The notes beneath the pieces were generated by a model. The model saw only the letters and a list, made by a program, of their open reading frames with translations. It searched no databases and was not told the origin of the DNA. From Saprospiraceae bacterium (GTDB taxonomy: Bacteria > Bacteroidota > Bacteroidia > Chitinophagales > Saprospiraceae): a stretch of DNA of 64,000 bases. The position numbers and the translations under genes are program-made. Below, piece by piece: positions 28,380 through 36,867 of the stretch. Numbering within the stretch: position 1 is the first letter of the stretch; every line of letters starts with the position of its first letter. The stretch spans positions 1 through 64,000 of the forward strand of contig JAHDIE010000005.1 of NCBI GenBank assembly GCA_020630955.1. The letters are read 5' to 3'.

Positions 28380-29552
28380 ATGGAAGCATATATAATTAAA
28401 GGTTACAGATCTGCTGTAGGTAAAGCCAAAAAAGGTGGATTTAAAAATTATCGGTCGGATGATCTTGCAGTTGATATCGTAAAACACCTTGTCGGAGAAG
28501 TACCAAATTTTGATCAGAGTTTGGTGGATGATGTGATAGTCGGATGTGCTAATCCTGAAGGAGAACAGGGACTTCAGGTGGGTAGATTAATTTCGGCTAG
28601 AGCCTTAGGAAAAGTTGTTCCAGGGATGACCATAAATCGATATTGTGGTTCTGGACTCGAAGCAATTGGTATTGCAACAGCAAAAATTAAAGCTGGTATG
28701 GGTGATGCTTATATTGCAGGAGGAACAGAAAGCATGAGTTTAATCCCAATGACTGGTTATAAGTTAAGTCCAAGTTATAACGCTGCTATGGATAATATTA
28801 ATTACCATGTCAGTATGGGGCACACTGCTGAGGCTGTTGCTTCCAAATACGAAGTAACCAGAGAAGAAGCAGATGAATTTGCCTATAATTCTCACATGAA
28901 AGCGATTGCCGCAATAGATGCAGGAAAATTTAATGATGAAATTGTACCTGTAACTGTTAAAGATGTATACGTAAGGGATGGGAAGAGAGTTGAATCAAGT
29001 CATGTTGTAGACACGGATGAAGGCATTCGTAGAAGTACAACTGTTGAAGGTTTGTCAAAATTGAGAGCAGTATTTAAAAATGGAGGAGTTGTGACTGCAG
29101 GCAATGCATCACAAACATCAGATGGTGCTGCTTTTGTGCTGGTTGTTAGTGAGGATTATGTGAAGAAATTCAATCTTGAGCCTTGGGCTAAATTACTGTC
29201 GTGTTCTGTCGGTGGTGTAGATCCTTTGTATATGGGAATCGGGCCTTGTGTTGCTGTTCCTAAGGCTGTAAAGAGAGCTGGTTTAACTTTAAATGATATA
29301 CAACAAACGGAATTAAATGAAGCATTTGCAACCCAAGCACTTGCTGTAATTAAAACTCTAGAACTCGATCCCACTACTGTAAATGTCAATGGTGGTGCAA
29401 TCGCATTGGGTCATCCGTTAGGTTGTACAGGCGCCAAACTTTCAATTCAACTTTTAAATGAAATGAAAAGAAGAAACCAAAAGTATGGTATGGTAACTGC
29501 TTGCATTGGTGGTGGTCAAGGTATAGCTGGCGTCTACGAATTATTAGGCTAG
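28380..29552 (+). CDS. fadA: Acetyl-CoA C-acyltransferase (3-ketoacyl-CoA thiolase)
   Basis: Cleaves 3-ketoacyl-CoA with CoA to acetyl-CoA and a shortened acyl-CoA, the last step of beta-oxidation. At 390 residues it has the usual length. Catalytic residues are in place: Cys89 (INRYCGSGLEA), His345 (NGGAIALGHPLGCTGAK) and Cys375 (TACIGGGQG). It is paired with fadN, the normal partner of this thiolase group. Confidence 0.95.
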   Translation: MEAYIIKGYRSAVGKAKKGGFKNYRSDDLAVDIVKHLVGEVPNFDQSLVDDVIVGCANPEGEQGLQVGRLISARALGKVVPGMTINRYCGSGLEAIGIATAKIKAGMGDAYIAGGTESMSLIPMTGYKLSPSYNAAMDNINYHVSMGHTAEAVASKYEVTREEADEFAYNSHMKAIAAIDAGKFNDEIVPVTVKDVYVRDGKRVESSHVVDTDEGIRRSTTVEGLSKLRAVFKNGGVVTAGNASQTSDGAAFVLVVSEDYVKKFNLEPWAKLLSCSVGGVDPLYMGIGPCVAVPKAVKRAGLTLNDIQQTELNEAFATQALAVIKTLELDPTTVNVNGGAIALGHPLGCTGAKLSIQLLNEMKRRNQKYGMVTACIGGGQGIAGVYELLG

Positions 29553-29724
29553 GTTCTTCGATAGATGTAATTATTGTTTTATTCAAAATATTAGGTTTAA
29601 AATGCAAATTGACCACCTGTTAAAATTTATTGCCTGCCTCAAGTAATTGCATTTTTTGAAGAGAAATGTGACATTTATATAGTATCTTGATATAGAATTT
29701 ATTCTAATAATCAACACTTTATAA

Positions 29725-32418
29725 ATGAAAAAACTTATAACCTTATTGTTCTTGTTTTCAAGTTCAATTGCTTTCTATGCGCAAAATTCCATTACCGGGA
29801 CAGTGGCAGACGCCTTCGGTAATTCCTTGATCGGAGTGAATGTTTCAGAAAAAGGTACCAGCAATGGAACCATTACTGATGTTTATGGAAATTATGAATT
29901 ATCAGTGAACAACCTACCAACTACTTTAATATTTAGTTACATAGGATATGGAGACCTTGAAATTTCTACAGATGGCTCAGAGAGGGTCAATGTTGTTTTA
30001 GATGAAGGTATACAATTAAATGAAGTTCAAGTAGTTGGCTCTAGAAGTTATGGTCGATCTGCTATTGACTCCCCTGTAGCCGTGGATGTAATAAATGTTT
30101 CAGATATTGCAGCGCAGACAGGGAAAGTTGAAATAAACCAAATATTGCAGTATGCAGCACCTTCTTTCAATGCCACCAAACAGTCAGGTGCAGATGGAGC
30201 AGATCATATTGACCCAGCATCACTCAGAGGTTTGGGGCCAGATCAAACCTTGGTTTTAATAAATGGTAAGCGCAGACATCAATCTTCCTTGGTTAATGTT
30301 TTTGGAACAAGAGGAAGAGGAAATTCTGGTACTGACTTAAATGCTATCCCTGCAGCTGCGATCAAAAGAATTGAAGTTCTACGTGACGGCGCATCTGCAC
30401 AATATGGTTCAGATGCTATAGCAGGTGTTATCAATATTGTTTTAAAAGATAAAACGGATGGCTTGTCTGGTGGTGTCACTTATGGAGCTTTTAGTACAGA
30501 TATTGGAGAAGGTTATGTTGAAGAATATGGTGATGAATTATTTAATGTAAATGGGACAAACAGAGTCCTTGATGATGGCGACAAATCATTCGATGGGATT
30601 ACAACAAAAGTCGACCTTAACTATGGTGCTGGTTTAGGTGAAGATGGATACATTAATTTTACTACAGAGTATTACACCAAACAAAGAACATTGAGACCAG
30701 GATTTTCGTGGAGAAAGGGTTACGGTTCTGCTGCTGTTGACCAATTTCAATTTATGGTAAATGGTTCAAAAGATCTAAGTTCGAATACCAGCTTATATTT
30801 CTTTGGCGGGACTGGTAATAGAGATACTGATGCATTTGCTTTTTCTAGAAGTGCACCAGGTATAGATGGGGATTCAAGAGCCGTCCCAAGCTTATATCCC
30901 AATGGATTTACGCCAAGAATTACTTCTATAATTAATGATTATTCAGGTACAATAGGTGTAACACATGACATGAATAGTGGATGGAAAGCTGATTTTAGCC
31001 ATACCTATGGTAAAAATGATTTTCATTATTATATCAAAGGATCGAATAATGCTTCCTTAGGTGCAAGTTCTCCGACAGACTTTGATGCAGGCGGTCATAG
31101 CTTGGCAATGAATGTAACGGGTTTAGATTTTACCAAGAACTACAGTGATATTATGGATGGCTTCAATTTGGCTTTTGGAACAGAGTATAGAGTTGAAAAC
31201 TTTCAAATCTTTGCTGGAGAAGAAGCTTCATATGCAAACTATGATGTAAATGGAGTTGCCATAACTGATCCAAGCACACAATCACCTTATATAAATGAGT
31301 ATGGTCAACAACCTTCTGGAGGATCACAAGGATTTCCTGGTTATAGTCCTTCTAATGTTGTAAACAGAAATAGATCAAACATTAGCTTTTATGGTGATGC
31401 AGAATTAAATGTTAGTAAAAAGTTTTTAATTGCAGGAGCTTTAAGATATGAGGACTATAGTGATTTTGGTAATACAACAAATTACAAGCTTGCTACTAGA
31501 TATAAAATAACCGATGGCCTTTCAGCAAGAGCTTCTGTTTCATCTGGGTTTAGAGCTCCATCATTAGCGCAGATACATTATAATTTATTATTCAATAATA
31601 TTGTTGGTAATTCTTCTCTAAGAACATTACTTGCTTCTAATACAAGTACTGTTGCAAAGAGTTTTGGCATAGAAGCGCTTAAGGAAGAAAAAGCCAATAA
31701 TGTTGCTCTCGGACTAACTTATAAAATAGGAGGTTTTACCGCTACTGTTGATGCCTATCAAATATCTGTAACAGATCGTATTATTCTAACAGACGTATTT
31801 GATGCTTCAACTTTGGGTGTTGGGGCAGATGCTGCACAATTTTTTGCTAATGGTGTTGATACCAAAACATCTGGTTTAGATTTAGTTCTAGCATATAGAG
31901 GGTATATTGGAACTGATGGAAATGGCTATAATGTTGGCGTTGCAGCAAATTTTAATGATACAGAAATATTAAATATCAACAGTGGAAATCTAAATGAATT
32001 TACGTTTTTTGGACCATTTTCTCAAGCTTATCTAGAAGCTGCTGCTCCTGATTATAAAATTGGTTTTAATGCAGGCTTTAATTATAATAATTTTGACTTG
32101 CAATTAAATTACACAAGGTTTAGTGAGGTAATTTTACAAGATTTTCAATGGGTAGATTCTCCTGCAACAAATCAAGCTGAAGCTGATGTATTATTTGAAG
32201 TAGCAACTGATGTATATGAAGCAACGGGTACACTTGACCTAAGTTTGGGTTATAGAATAACAGATGGTTTGAAATTGACAATTGGGTCAAATAATCTTCT
32301 TAATACTTATCCAACTCCTCAATTTGATGGTTGGACAGATCAAGGAGGTTTCAATGATTCAGTTCAAATGGGAAGTGATGGAAGATATATTTTTGGTCGA
32401 TTAGGGTTTAATTTCTAA
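29725..32418 (+). CDS. TonB-dependent receptor with carboxypeptidase-like regulatory domain
   Basis: An 897-residue outer-membrane transporter. After a signal peptide ending FYAQ comes a CarboxypepD_reg-like domain (residues 22-95: ITGTVADAFGNSLIGVNVSEKG). The plug follows (about 110-240) with GLGPDQTLVLINGKRRH and IKRIEVLRDGASAQYGSDAIAGVINI. A 22-strand-type barrel extends to the C-terminal FGRLGFNF. No SusD partner lies next to it, so a role in siderophore, vitamin or small-molecule uptake is as likely as glycan import. It is single-gene by its own terminator; the arylsulfotransferase-like gene follows in the same direction. Confidence 0.93.
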   Translation: MKKLITLLFLFSSSIAFYAQNSITGTVADAFGNSLIGVNVSEKGTSNGTITDVYGNYELSVNNLPTTLIFSYIGYGDLEISTDGSERVNVVLDEGIQLNEVQVVGSRSYGRSAIDSPVAVDVINVSDIAAQTGKVEINQILQYAAPSFNATKQSGADGADHIDPASLRGLGPDQTLVLINGKRRHQSSLVNVFGTRGRGNSGTDLNAIPAAAIKRIEVLRDGASAQYGSDAIAGVINIVLKDKTDGLSGGVTYGAFSTDIGEGYVEEYGDELFNVNGTNRVLDDGDKSFDGITTKVDLNYGAGLGEDGYINFTTEYYTKQRTLRPGFSWRKGYGSAAVDQFQFMVNGSKDLSSNTSLYFFGGTGNRDTDAFAFSRSAPGIDGDSRAVPSLYPNGFTPRITSIINDYSGTIGVTHDMNSGWKADFSHTYGKNDFHYYIKGSNNASLGASSPTDFDAGGHSLAMNVTGLDFTKNYSDIMDGFNLAFGTEYRVENFQIFAGEEASYANYDVNGVAITDPSTQSPYINEYGQQPSGGSQGFPGYSPSNVVNRNRSNISFYGDAELNVSKKFLIAGALRYEDYSDFGNTTNYKLATRYKITDGLSARASVSSGFRAPSLAQIHYNLLFNNIVGNSSLRTLLASNTSTVAKSFGIEALKEEKANNVALGLTYKIGGFTATVDAYQISVTDRIILTDVFDASTLGVGADAAQFFANGVDTKTSGLDLVLAYRGYIGTDGNGYNVGVAANFNDTEILNINSGNLNEFTFFGPFSQAYLEAAAPDYKIGFNAGFNYNNFDLQLNYTRFSEVILQDFQWVDSPATNQAEADVLFEVATDVYEATGTLDLSLGYRITDGLKLTIGSNNLLNTYPTPQFDGWTDQGGFNDSVQMGSDGRYIFGRLGFNF

Positions 32419-32439
32419 TTAAATAAAAATTCCAAAATT

Positions 32440-32478
32440 GAGTGGCCAGTAATTATTTCTTGCTGGCCATTCTTTTAT
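32440..32478 (+). terminator. Terminator after the TonB-dependent receptor
   Basis: GAGTGGCCAG (32440-32449) pairs with CTGGCCATTC (32463-32472) with one G-T pair, followed by TTTT. It lies 22 nt after the receptor stop and 18 nt before the next ATG, so some read-through may reach the downstream gene. Confidence 0.75.
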
Positions 32479-32495
32479 AGCACTCGAATGTTTAA

Positions 32496-34085
32496 ATGAC
32501 AAGATTTAAATTATTTCTTTTACTTAGGATATTGATTTTTACTGGACTTGTTAATGCTCAACAAACTATGGGCTTATTTGTCAATGACCCAGAATCAGTA
32601 AATGGGTATACCCTCTTTAGTAATAATGAATATACATATCTGATTGATAATTGTGGATATGTTGTAAATAATTGGGAAAGTGAATATAAATGCAATAATG
32701 GTCTTTTCCTTACCGCTGATGCAAAATTGTACCGGATTGGGAGACTACCTGGGCAGATTAATTTTGGAGGTGCTGGAGGTATTATTGAACGATATGATTG
32801 GAGCGGTACATTAGAGTGGTCATTTCAATTGTCATCTGAAAATGCGTTTGTTCATCATGATATGTTATCTCTAAGTAATGGAAATCTACTTATAACAGTA
32901 TGGTCAAAAAAAACGGCTCAAGAGGCATTGGATTATGGAAGAATAATTCCAGGTGTATTCTATGATGAACAAATTTGGGAATTAAAACCAATAGCTAATA
33001 ATCAAGCAGAAGTTGTATGGAAATGGTCTGCTTTAGATCATACTGTTCAAGACGTATTTCCAGATAGATTGAATTATGCTAATATATATGATCATCCTGA
33101 ATTAATTGACATCAATTATGTATGCCCTGAAATTGAATTGTCTGAAGATTGGTTACATGTCAATTCATTAGATTATAATGAAGAGTTTGATCAAATAGTA
33201 TTCTGTTCGAGAAATACCAGTGAAATATATGTCATTGACCATAGCACAACGACTCAAGAAGCATCTTCAGGTGTTGGTGGTGTTTATGGAAAAGGAGGTG
33301 ATATTCTTTATCGATATGGGAACCCGCAAGCTTATGCACATGGCAGCAAAGATGATAGGCAAATAAACCAAGCACATGATGTACAATGGATAGAAGGTAA
33401 TGACTTTATAATATTTAATAATCTCTTCATCGAAAATTTTCGATCGAGAATTCAAATATGGAATAATCCAACTGAGTCAGGAGTGTACACATTTTCAGAT
33501 TTGTCCTTATATGGTCATGATTCTATTTATTGGAGTTTCGAAGAACAAGGATTCTATTCTTCTAGAATGTCTAGTGTACAGCATTTCGAAAATGGGAATA
33601 TTCTATGTACAGAAGGGAACTCGGGAACAATTTTTGAAATAACAGCTGACAAAGAAATTGTTTGGCATTATGTCAATCCAGTGAATGCTAATGGTGGACC
33701 CGGTATTCAAACAGGAACTCCGCAGTTTAATTATCTTTTTAAATCTCAAAAATATCCTGTTGATTTTGAAGGATTTATAGATATTGATAATTATGATTCA
33801 ATTCCAATTGAACTATCCCCTATTGATAATGATTGTAATATTTATTCTTCAACACCAACTTCGGAAATCAATGAACAACTAGGTATTGAATTATATGAGA
33901 ATGTTCTAATCTTAAATACAAATCATCAAAAGTTATTCATTGAAGTATATGACTCCACTGGAAGATTAGTTAAACAAATTGATTCCCTTCAGTATCAAAA
34001 TCATTATCAACTGGATGATTTACCTATGGGACTTTATTTTTTTAGAATAAATAACTCAATCTCTAGAATTTATTATTTATTCTAA
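32496..34085 (+). CDS. Arylsulfotransferase (ASST)-like secreted protein with T9SS type A tail
   Basis: A 529-residue exported protein (signal ending NAQ). The body resembles the ASST-type beta-propeller that moves a sulfate group between phenolic esters through a catalytic histidine. Histidines stand in the family contexts FVHHDMLSLSNGNLLI, WLHVNSLDYN and QAHDVQWIEGNDFIIFNN, separated by strand repeats such as GTLEWSF, AEVVWKW and KEIVWHY. The last 75 residues are a T9SS type A sorting domain (IELYENVLILNTNHQ ... LDDLPMGLYFFRI). E. coli ASST is periplasmic; a T9SS-exported version would act outside the cell. The donor and acceptor are unknown, and enzymatic activity should not be assumed. 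It precedes the exopolysaccharide-like block. Confidence 0.85.
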   Translation: MTRFKLFLLLRILIFTGLVNAQQTMGLFVNDPESVNGYTLFSNNEYTYLIDNCGYVVNNWESEYKCNNGLFLTADAKLYRIGRLPGQINFGGAGGIIERYDWSGTLEWSFQLSSENAFVHHDMLSLSNGNLLITVWSKKTAQEALDYGRIIPGVFYDEQIWELKPIANNQAEVVWKWSALDHTVQDVFPDRLNYANIYDHPELIDINYVCPEIELSEDWLHVNSLDYNEEFDQIVFCSRNTSEIYVIDHSTTTQEASSGVGGVYGKGGDILYRYGNPQAYAHGSKDDRQINQAHDVQWIEGNDFIIFNNLFIENFRSRIQIWNNPTESGVYTFSDLSLYGHDSIYWSFEEQGFYSSRMSSVQHFENGNILCTEGNSGTIFEITADKEIVWHYVNPVNANGGPGIQTGTPQFNYLFKSQKYPVDFEGFIDIDNYDSIPIELSPIDNDCNIYSSTPTSEINEQLGIELYENVLILNTNHQKLFIEVYDSTGRLVKQIDSLQYQNHYQLDDLPMGLYFFRINNSISRIYYLF

Positions 34086-34200
34086 TAATGTCAGACACCT
34101 GTCACTTTAGTTTTAACCTGGTATAAGAATCGATGTAATCTGGTAATATTAAGCCAGTGGCAATATTTTTGAACTCGATTAAAACTAATATTGTATCCAA

Positions 34201-35409
34201 TTGAAGAGCATCATAATACTATTTCTAACTACGTTAAAACTTCTGAGTTATTCTCAGACTACCACAATTGATGCATTTAATCCTTTGGATGAGATTCGAA
34301 TTTTGGCTTTTGAAAACAAAGATTTTGAAGCCGCTATTGTGCTAACAGAACATTATTTAATTTCTGAACCAGATAATTTTGACTACAAGCATATGCTTTT
34401 TAATCTGAATAAATGGAGTAAAAAGTATGAAGTTGCATTGGTTCTAGCTAATGAATTTATAAAGTCAGATTCCTTAAACAGATACTATTATATACAGAAG
34501 TTGAATATTTTAGAAGAAATGGCGCTTTTTGATAAGAGTCTTCAGGCTATTATGAAAATTCTAGAAATATTCCCTGACGATGAATATTTTCTCTTTAGGC
34601 AAGCCTTTAGTTTGTCAAAGTTGAATAGAATAAACCAATCTATTTCTTTACTAGAAGAAATACTAAAAAATAATCCCAAACATACTGATGCCGAGTACTT
34701 GTTAGATCAATTAAAGATTGCAAAGAATAAAAACGTAATTGTGTTGGGCTATTATAATTTAATTAGTTCACTAGATCAAAGTAGTACAAAGTTTTACAAT
34801 ATTGCTTATGGTCGAAAAATTAACAAACATACTTTTGTTGCAACTCTAAATTCGAATAGATGGAATCAAAACCCAGGCTTTGAGTTTAGTTTAAGTAATT
34901 ATTATAAAATAAATGACACTGATTATTCAATGCTAGGAATTGCTCATAGTAGATCCTTATTCTTTCCAAAATTCAGAATAACTGGATCCTATTATCATGC
35001 TTTAGATGAAAAATATGAAGCCTCATTGAGTTCTAACTATATTATTACAAACGAGGGTAATTTAAGTATTATCTCCCCCAGCATATCTAGAAAATACAAA
35101 CGATGGGCTGGTACAATCTTACTCGGATTTTTAACCAGACCTCATAGTTCTGAGTTTCTGTATACTTTTAAATTAAGCAAGGAATTTGGAAAGCAAACCA
35201 ACAAAATAACTTTACTTTTTGGAAGCCTTTCATCCGACGAAATAATCCGTAATAATGATTTCCAGAAAAGACAAGGTAAATATATTGGTTTGGATTGTAG
35301 ATTTTATCGAAATGCTCTTTCTAGCATTTCAATCAGTTACTTGCACAATCTCAAGAAAGGCTTAAATCTAAGAAACCGATTTAGTGTTTCTATACAACAG
35401 TCATTTTAG
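34201..35409 (+). CDS. TPR-containing YaiO-like outer-membrane beta-barrel protein
   Basis: A 402-residue protein with a signal peptide; the start is TTG at 34201 because no ATG precedes the signal in this frame. Residues about 25-175 are TPR-like helices (AIVLTEHYLISEPDNFDYKH, then repeated helical pairs). From about 180 to the end it has the strand pattern of the YaiO family barrel (VIVLGYYNLISSLDQSS ... FYNIAYGRKINKHTFVATL), ending with an aromatic C-terminal residue (SVSIQQSF). In E. coli, yaiO neighbours the yaiP glycosyltransferase gene; here a GT2 gene is also nearby, suggesting polysaccharide export or modification. The 3' end overlaps the convergent receiver gene by 20 nt. Confidence 0.82.
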   Translation: MKSIIILFLTTLKLLSYSQTTTIDAFNPLDEIRILAFENKDFEAAIVLTEHYLISEPDNFDYKHMLFNLNKWSKKYEVALVLANEFIKSDSLNRYYYIQKLNILEEMALFDKSLQAIMKILEIFPDDEYFLFRQAFSLSKLNRINQSISLLEEILKNNPKHTDAEYLLDQLKIAKNKNVIVLGYYNLISSLDQSSTKFYNIAYGRKINKHTFVATLNSNRWNQNPGFEFSLSNYYKINDTDYSMLGIAHSRSLFFPKFRITGSYYHALDEKYEASLSSNYIITNEGNLSIISPSISRKYKRWAGTILLGFLTRPHSSEFLYTFKLSKEFGKQTNKITLLFGSLSSDEIIRNNDFQKRQGKYIGLDCRFYRNALSSISISYLHNLKKGLNLRNRFSVSIQQSF

Positions 35410-35779
35410 TTTGGTATATTTTGTATCTTGAAAGCCTATTCACCCTTTCTTGAAATTCCTGAATTCTTAATGGTAGGGCTACATAATCATCGATTCCAAG
35501 TCTGAAAGCTTCCGCTATAACCTCATCGTTATCAACTTTTGTAAGCAAAATAATCTTTACGTATTTGTTGTTAATCTCTCTAATTTTTTTGATCAACTCA
35601 TAACCTGTTATGTAAGAAATTAGAATATCAATCACAACCAAATCGATTTGTTCTTCTGTAACTTTGTCGAAAGCTTTTAAGGCATCATTGGTGTAACTAA
35701 CTTCATAACCTAGATCTAAAAGACAATTAGTTGTCAATTTTAGAATAATTGGATTTTCATTAAGTACTAGTGCATTCAT
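35390..35779 (-). CDS. Stand-alone receiver-domain protein with degenerate active site
   Basis: A 129-residue response-regulator receiver domain with no output domain. The phospho-acceptor Asp51 (DLVVIDIL) and Thr80 (IILLTK) are in place. The usual acidic pair at the N-terminus is Asn7-Glu8 instead of Asp-Asp, and the conserved Lys before the cis-Pro is replaced by Leu102 (DDYVALPL). Phosphorylation may therefore be weak or absent, and the domain may act mainly by protein contact. It sits on the opposite strand between the YaiO-like gene and the membrane/GT2 pair, so control of that block is an inference from position. No histidine kinase is adjacent. Confidence 0.88.
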   Translation of the reverse strand: MNALVLNENPIILKLTTNCLLDLGYEVSYTNDALKAFDKVTEEQIDLVVIDILISYITGYELIKKIREINNKYVKIILLTKVDNDEVIAEAFRLGIDDYVALPLRIQEFQERVNRLSRYKIYQTKMTVV

Positions 35780-35991
35780 GTATTCTTCTCATTTAGATCG
35801 CGTTAAGGGTGAGAGAATCATGTATTTATTGTAACCTGCTTGTCAACTCTTCTACATAATCACTACAATAATAAACTAATTCTAATTAGAGTAGGTGAAC
35901 AATTTAATTTCATTGTCTTTTAATTGTCAGTTAATTTTTTCTAGTACAGTTTATGCAAGAATATTAATTGAACAACTACAATCAATAATAC

Positions 35992-36867
35992 ATGCTAAAT
36001 AAAATAAATATAAAGTTAGGTACACCATTTTGGTTTGTTGTCTTGCTCTCAATAGCTTCAATTGCTATTGCATTTTATTTGGATTATCAAGGCATTATTT
36101 CGAATGATCAAGGTGGAAGATTTGTTGAAGATGTTTCTGTACAAAGTTTAATAATTGGTATTGGATTTTTTACATCCTTATTAATTCTAGTTAAGATTTT
36201 TGGATTCATTTCAATTACAACAAAAAACACTTTGAGTCGTAAAGAAATTAAGAAACAACTTAAATATCAAGATTACTTAGTAGACCTCATTACTTCGCAT
36301 GAAGTAGAAGATATTTTTAGTACTAAAAGAGTCATGAATAACTTTTTATCTAAGGAAGACTTTTATGATAAGAATAACAGAAAGATTCTTTTAAACGAAA
36401 TAAAGGCAATTCATAAAGTGTTAGAGGGAAATAAGAAAGAAAAAATAAGAAAATTATATTTATCCTTAGGCTATATCGAAGATGTAAAAGATAAACTTTT
36501 ATCAGTTAATTGGGAATCAAGGGTGGAAGCTTTATTGGAAATTAATACATTCAATTTAGAGCTTTATCACCATATGGTTGAAAAATTTTTACGGGATAAA
36601 AATGATAACGTTAGAAAAGTTGCTTTAGAAATTTGTATTCAATTAAGTGAAGAACCATTAAGTTTACTTAGTAAAATACCTTATGAATTAAATCGATGGG
36701 AAAAGCATCTATTTGCAAAAACAATATCTTCCCTTCCGATTTCTCTAATCCCAGATTTGTCAGTGTATTTTTCGCATCGTCAAGATCATAATCAATTTAT
36801 AGATGAATTAAGATCTCAATTCAATCAAATTGACAAAACTACTAAATCAAAGCTTCATGCTATTTGA
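35992..36867 (+). CDS. Membrane protein with HEAT-like cytoplasmic repeats
   Basis: A 291-residue protein with two membrane segments (about 13-31 and 51-71), then a helical cytoplasmic part. Between about 170 and 270 the helices look like HEAT repeats (SVNWESRVEALLEINTF ... LRDKNDNVRKVALEICIQL ... LFAKTISSLP). It overlaps the downstream processive glycosyltransferase by 11 nt, so the two are translationally coupled and may form a complex in the inner membrane. HEAT-repeat proteins often act as scaffolds. I know of similar receiver/HEAT/GT2 gene sets in Bacteroidota but not of an assigned name. Confidence 0.8.
   Translation: MLNKINIKLGTPFWFVVLLSIASIAIAFYLDYQGIISNDQGGRFVEDVSVQSLIIGIGFFTSLLILVKIFGFISITTKNTLSRKEIKKQLKYQDYLVDLITSHEVEDIFSTKRVMNNFLSKEDFYDKNNRKILLNEIKAIHKVLEGNKKEKIRKLYLSLGYIEDVKDKLLSVNWESRVEALLEINTFNLELYHHMVEKFLRDKNDNVRKVALEICIQLSEEPLSLLSKIPYELNRWEKHLFAKTISSLPISLIPDLSVYFSHRQDHNQFIDELRSQFNQIDKTTKSKLHAI

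Noticed and set aside
29683-29690. TATCTTGA as the TonB receptor promoter
   Set aside because: Two deviations from the -7 consensus and a 24-nt spacer to the nearest TTTG make it too weak to list.
36830-36856. TTG start for the GT2 synthase
   Set aside because: ATG at 36857 gives a sensible N-terminal membrane segment with a smaller overlap.
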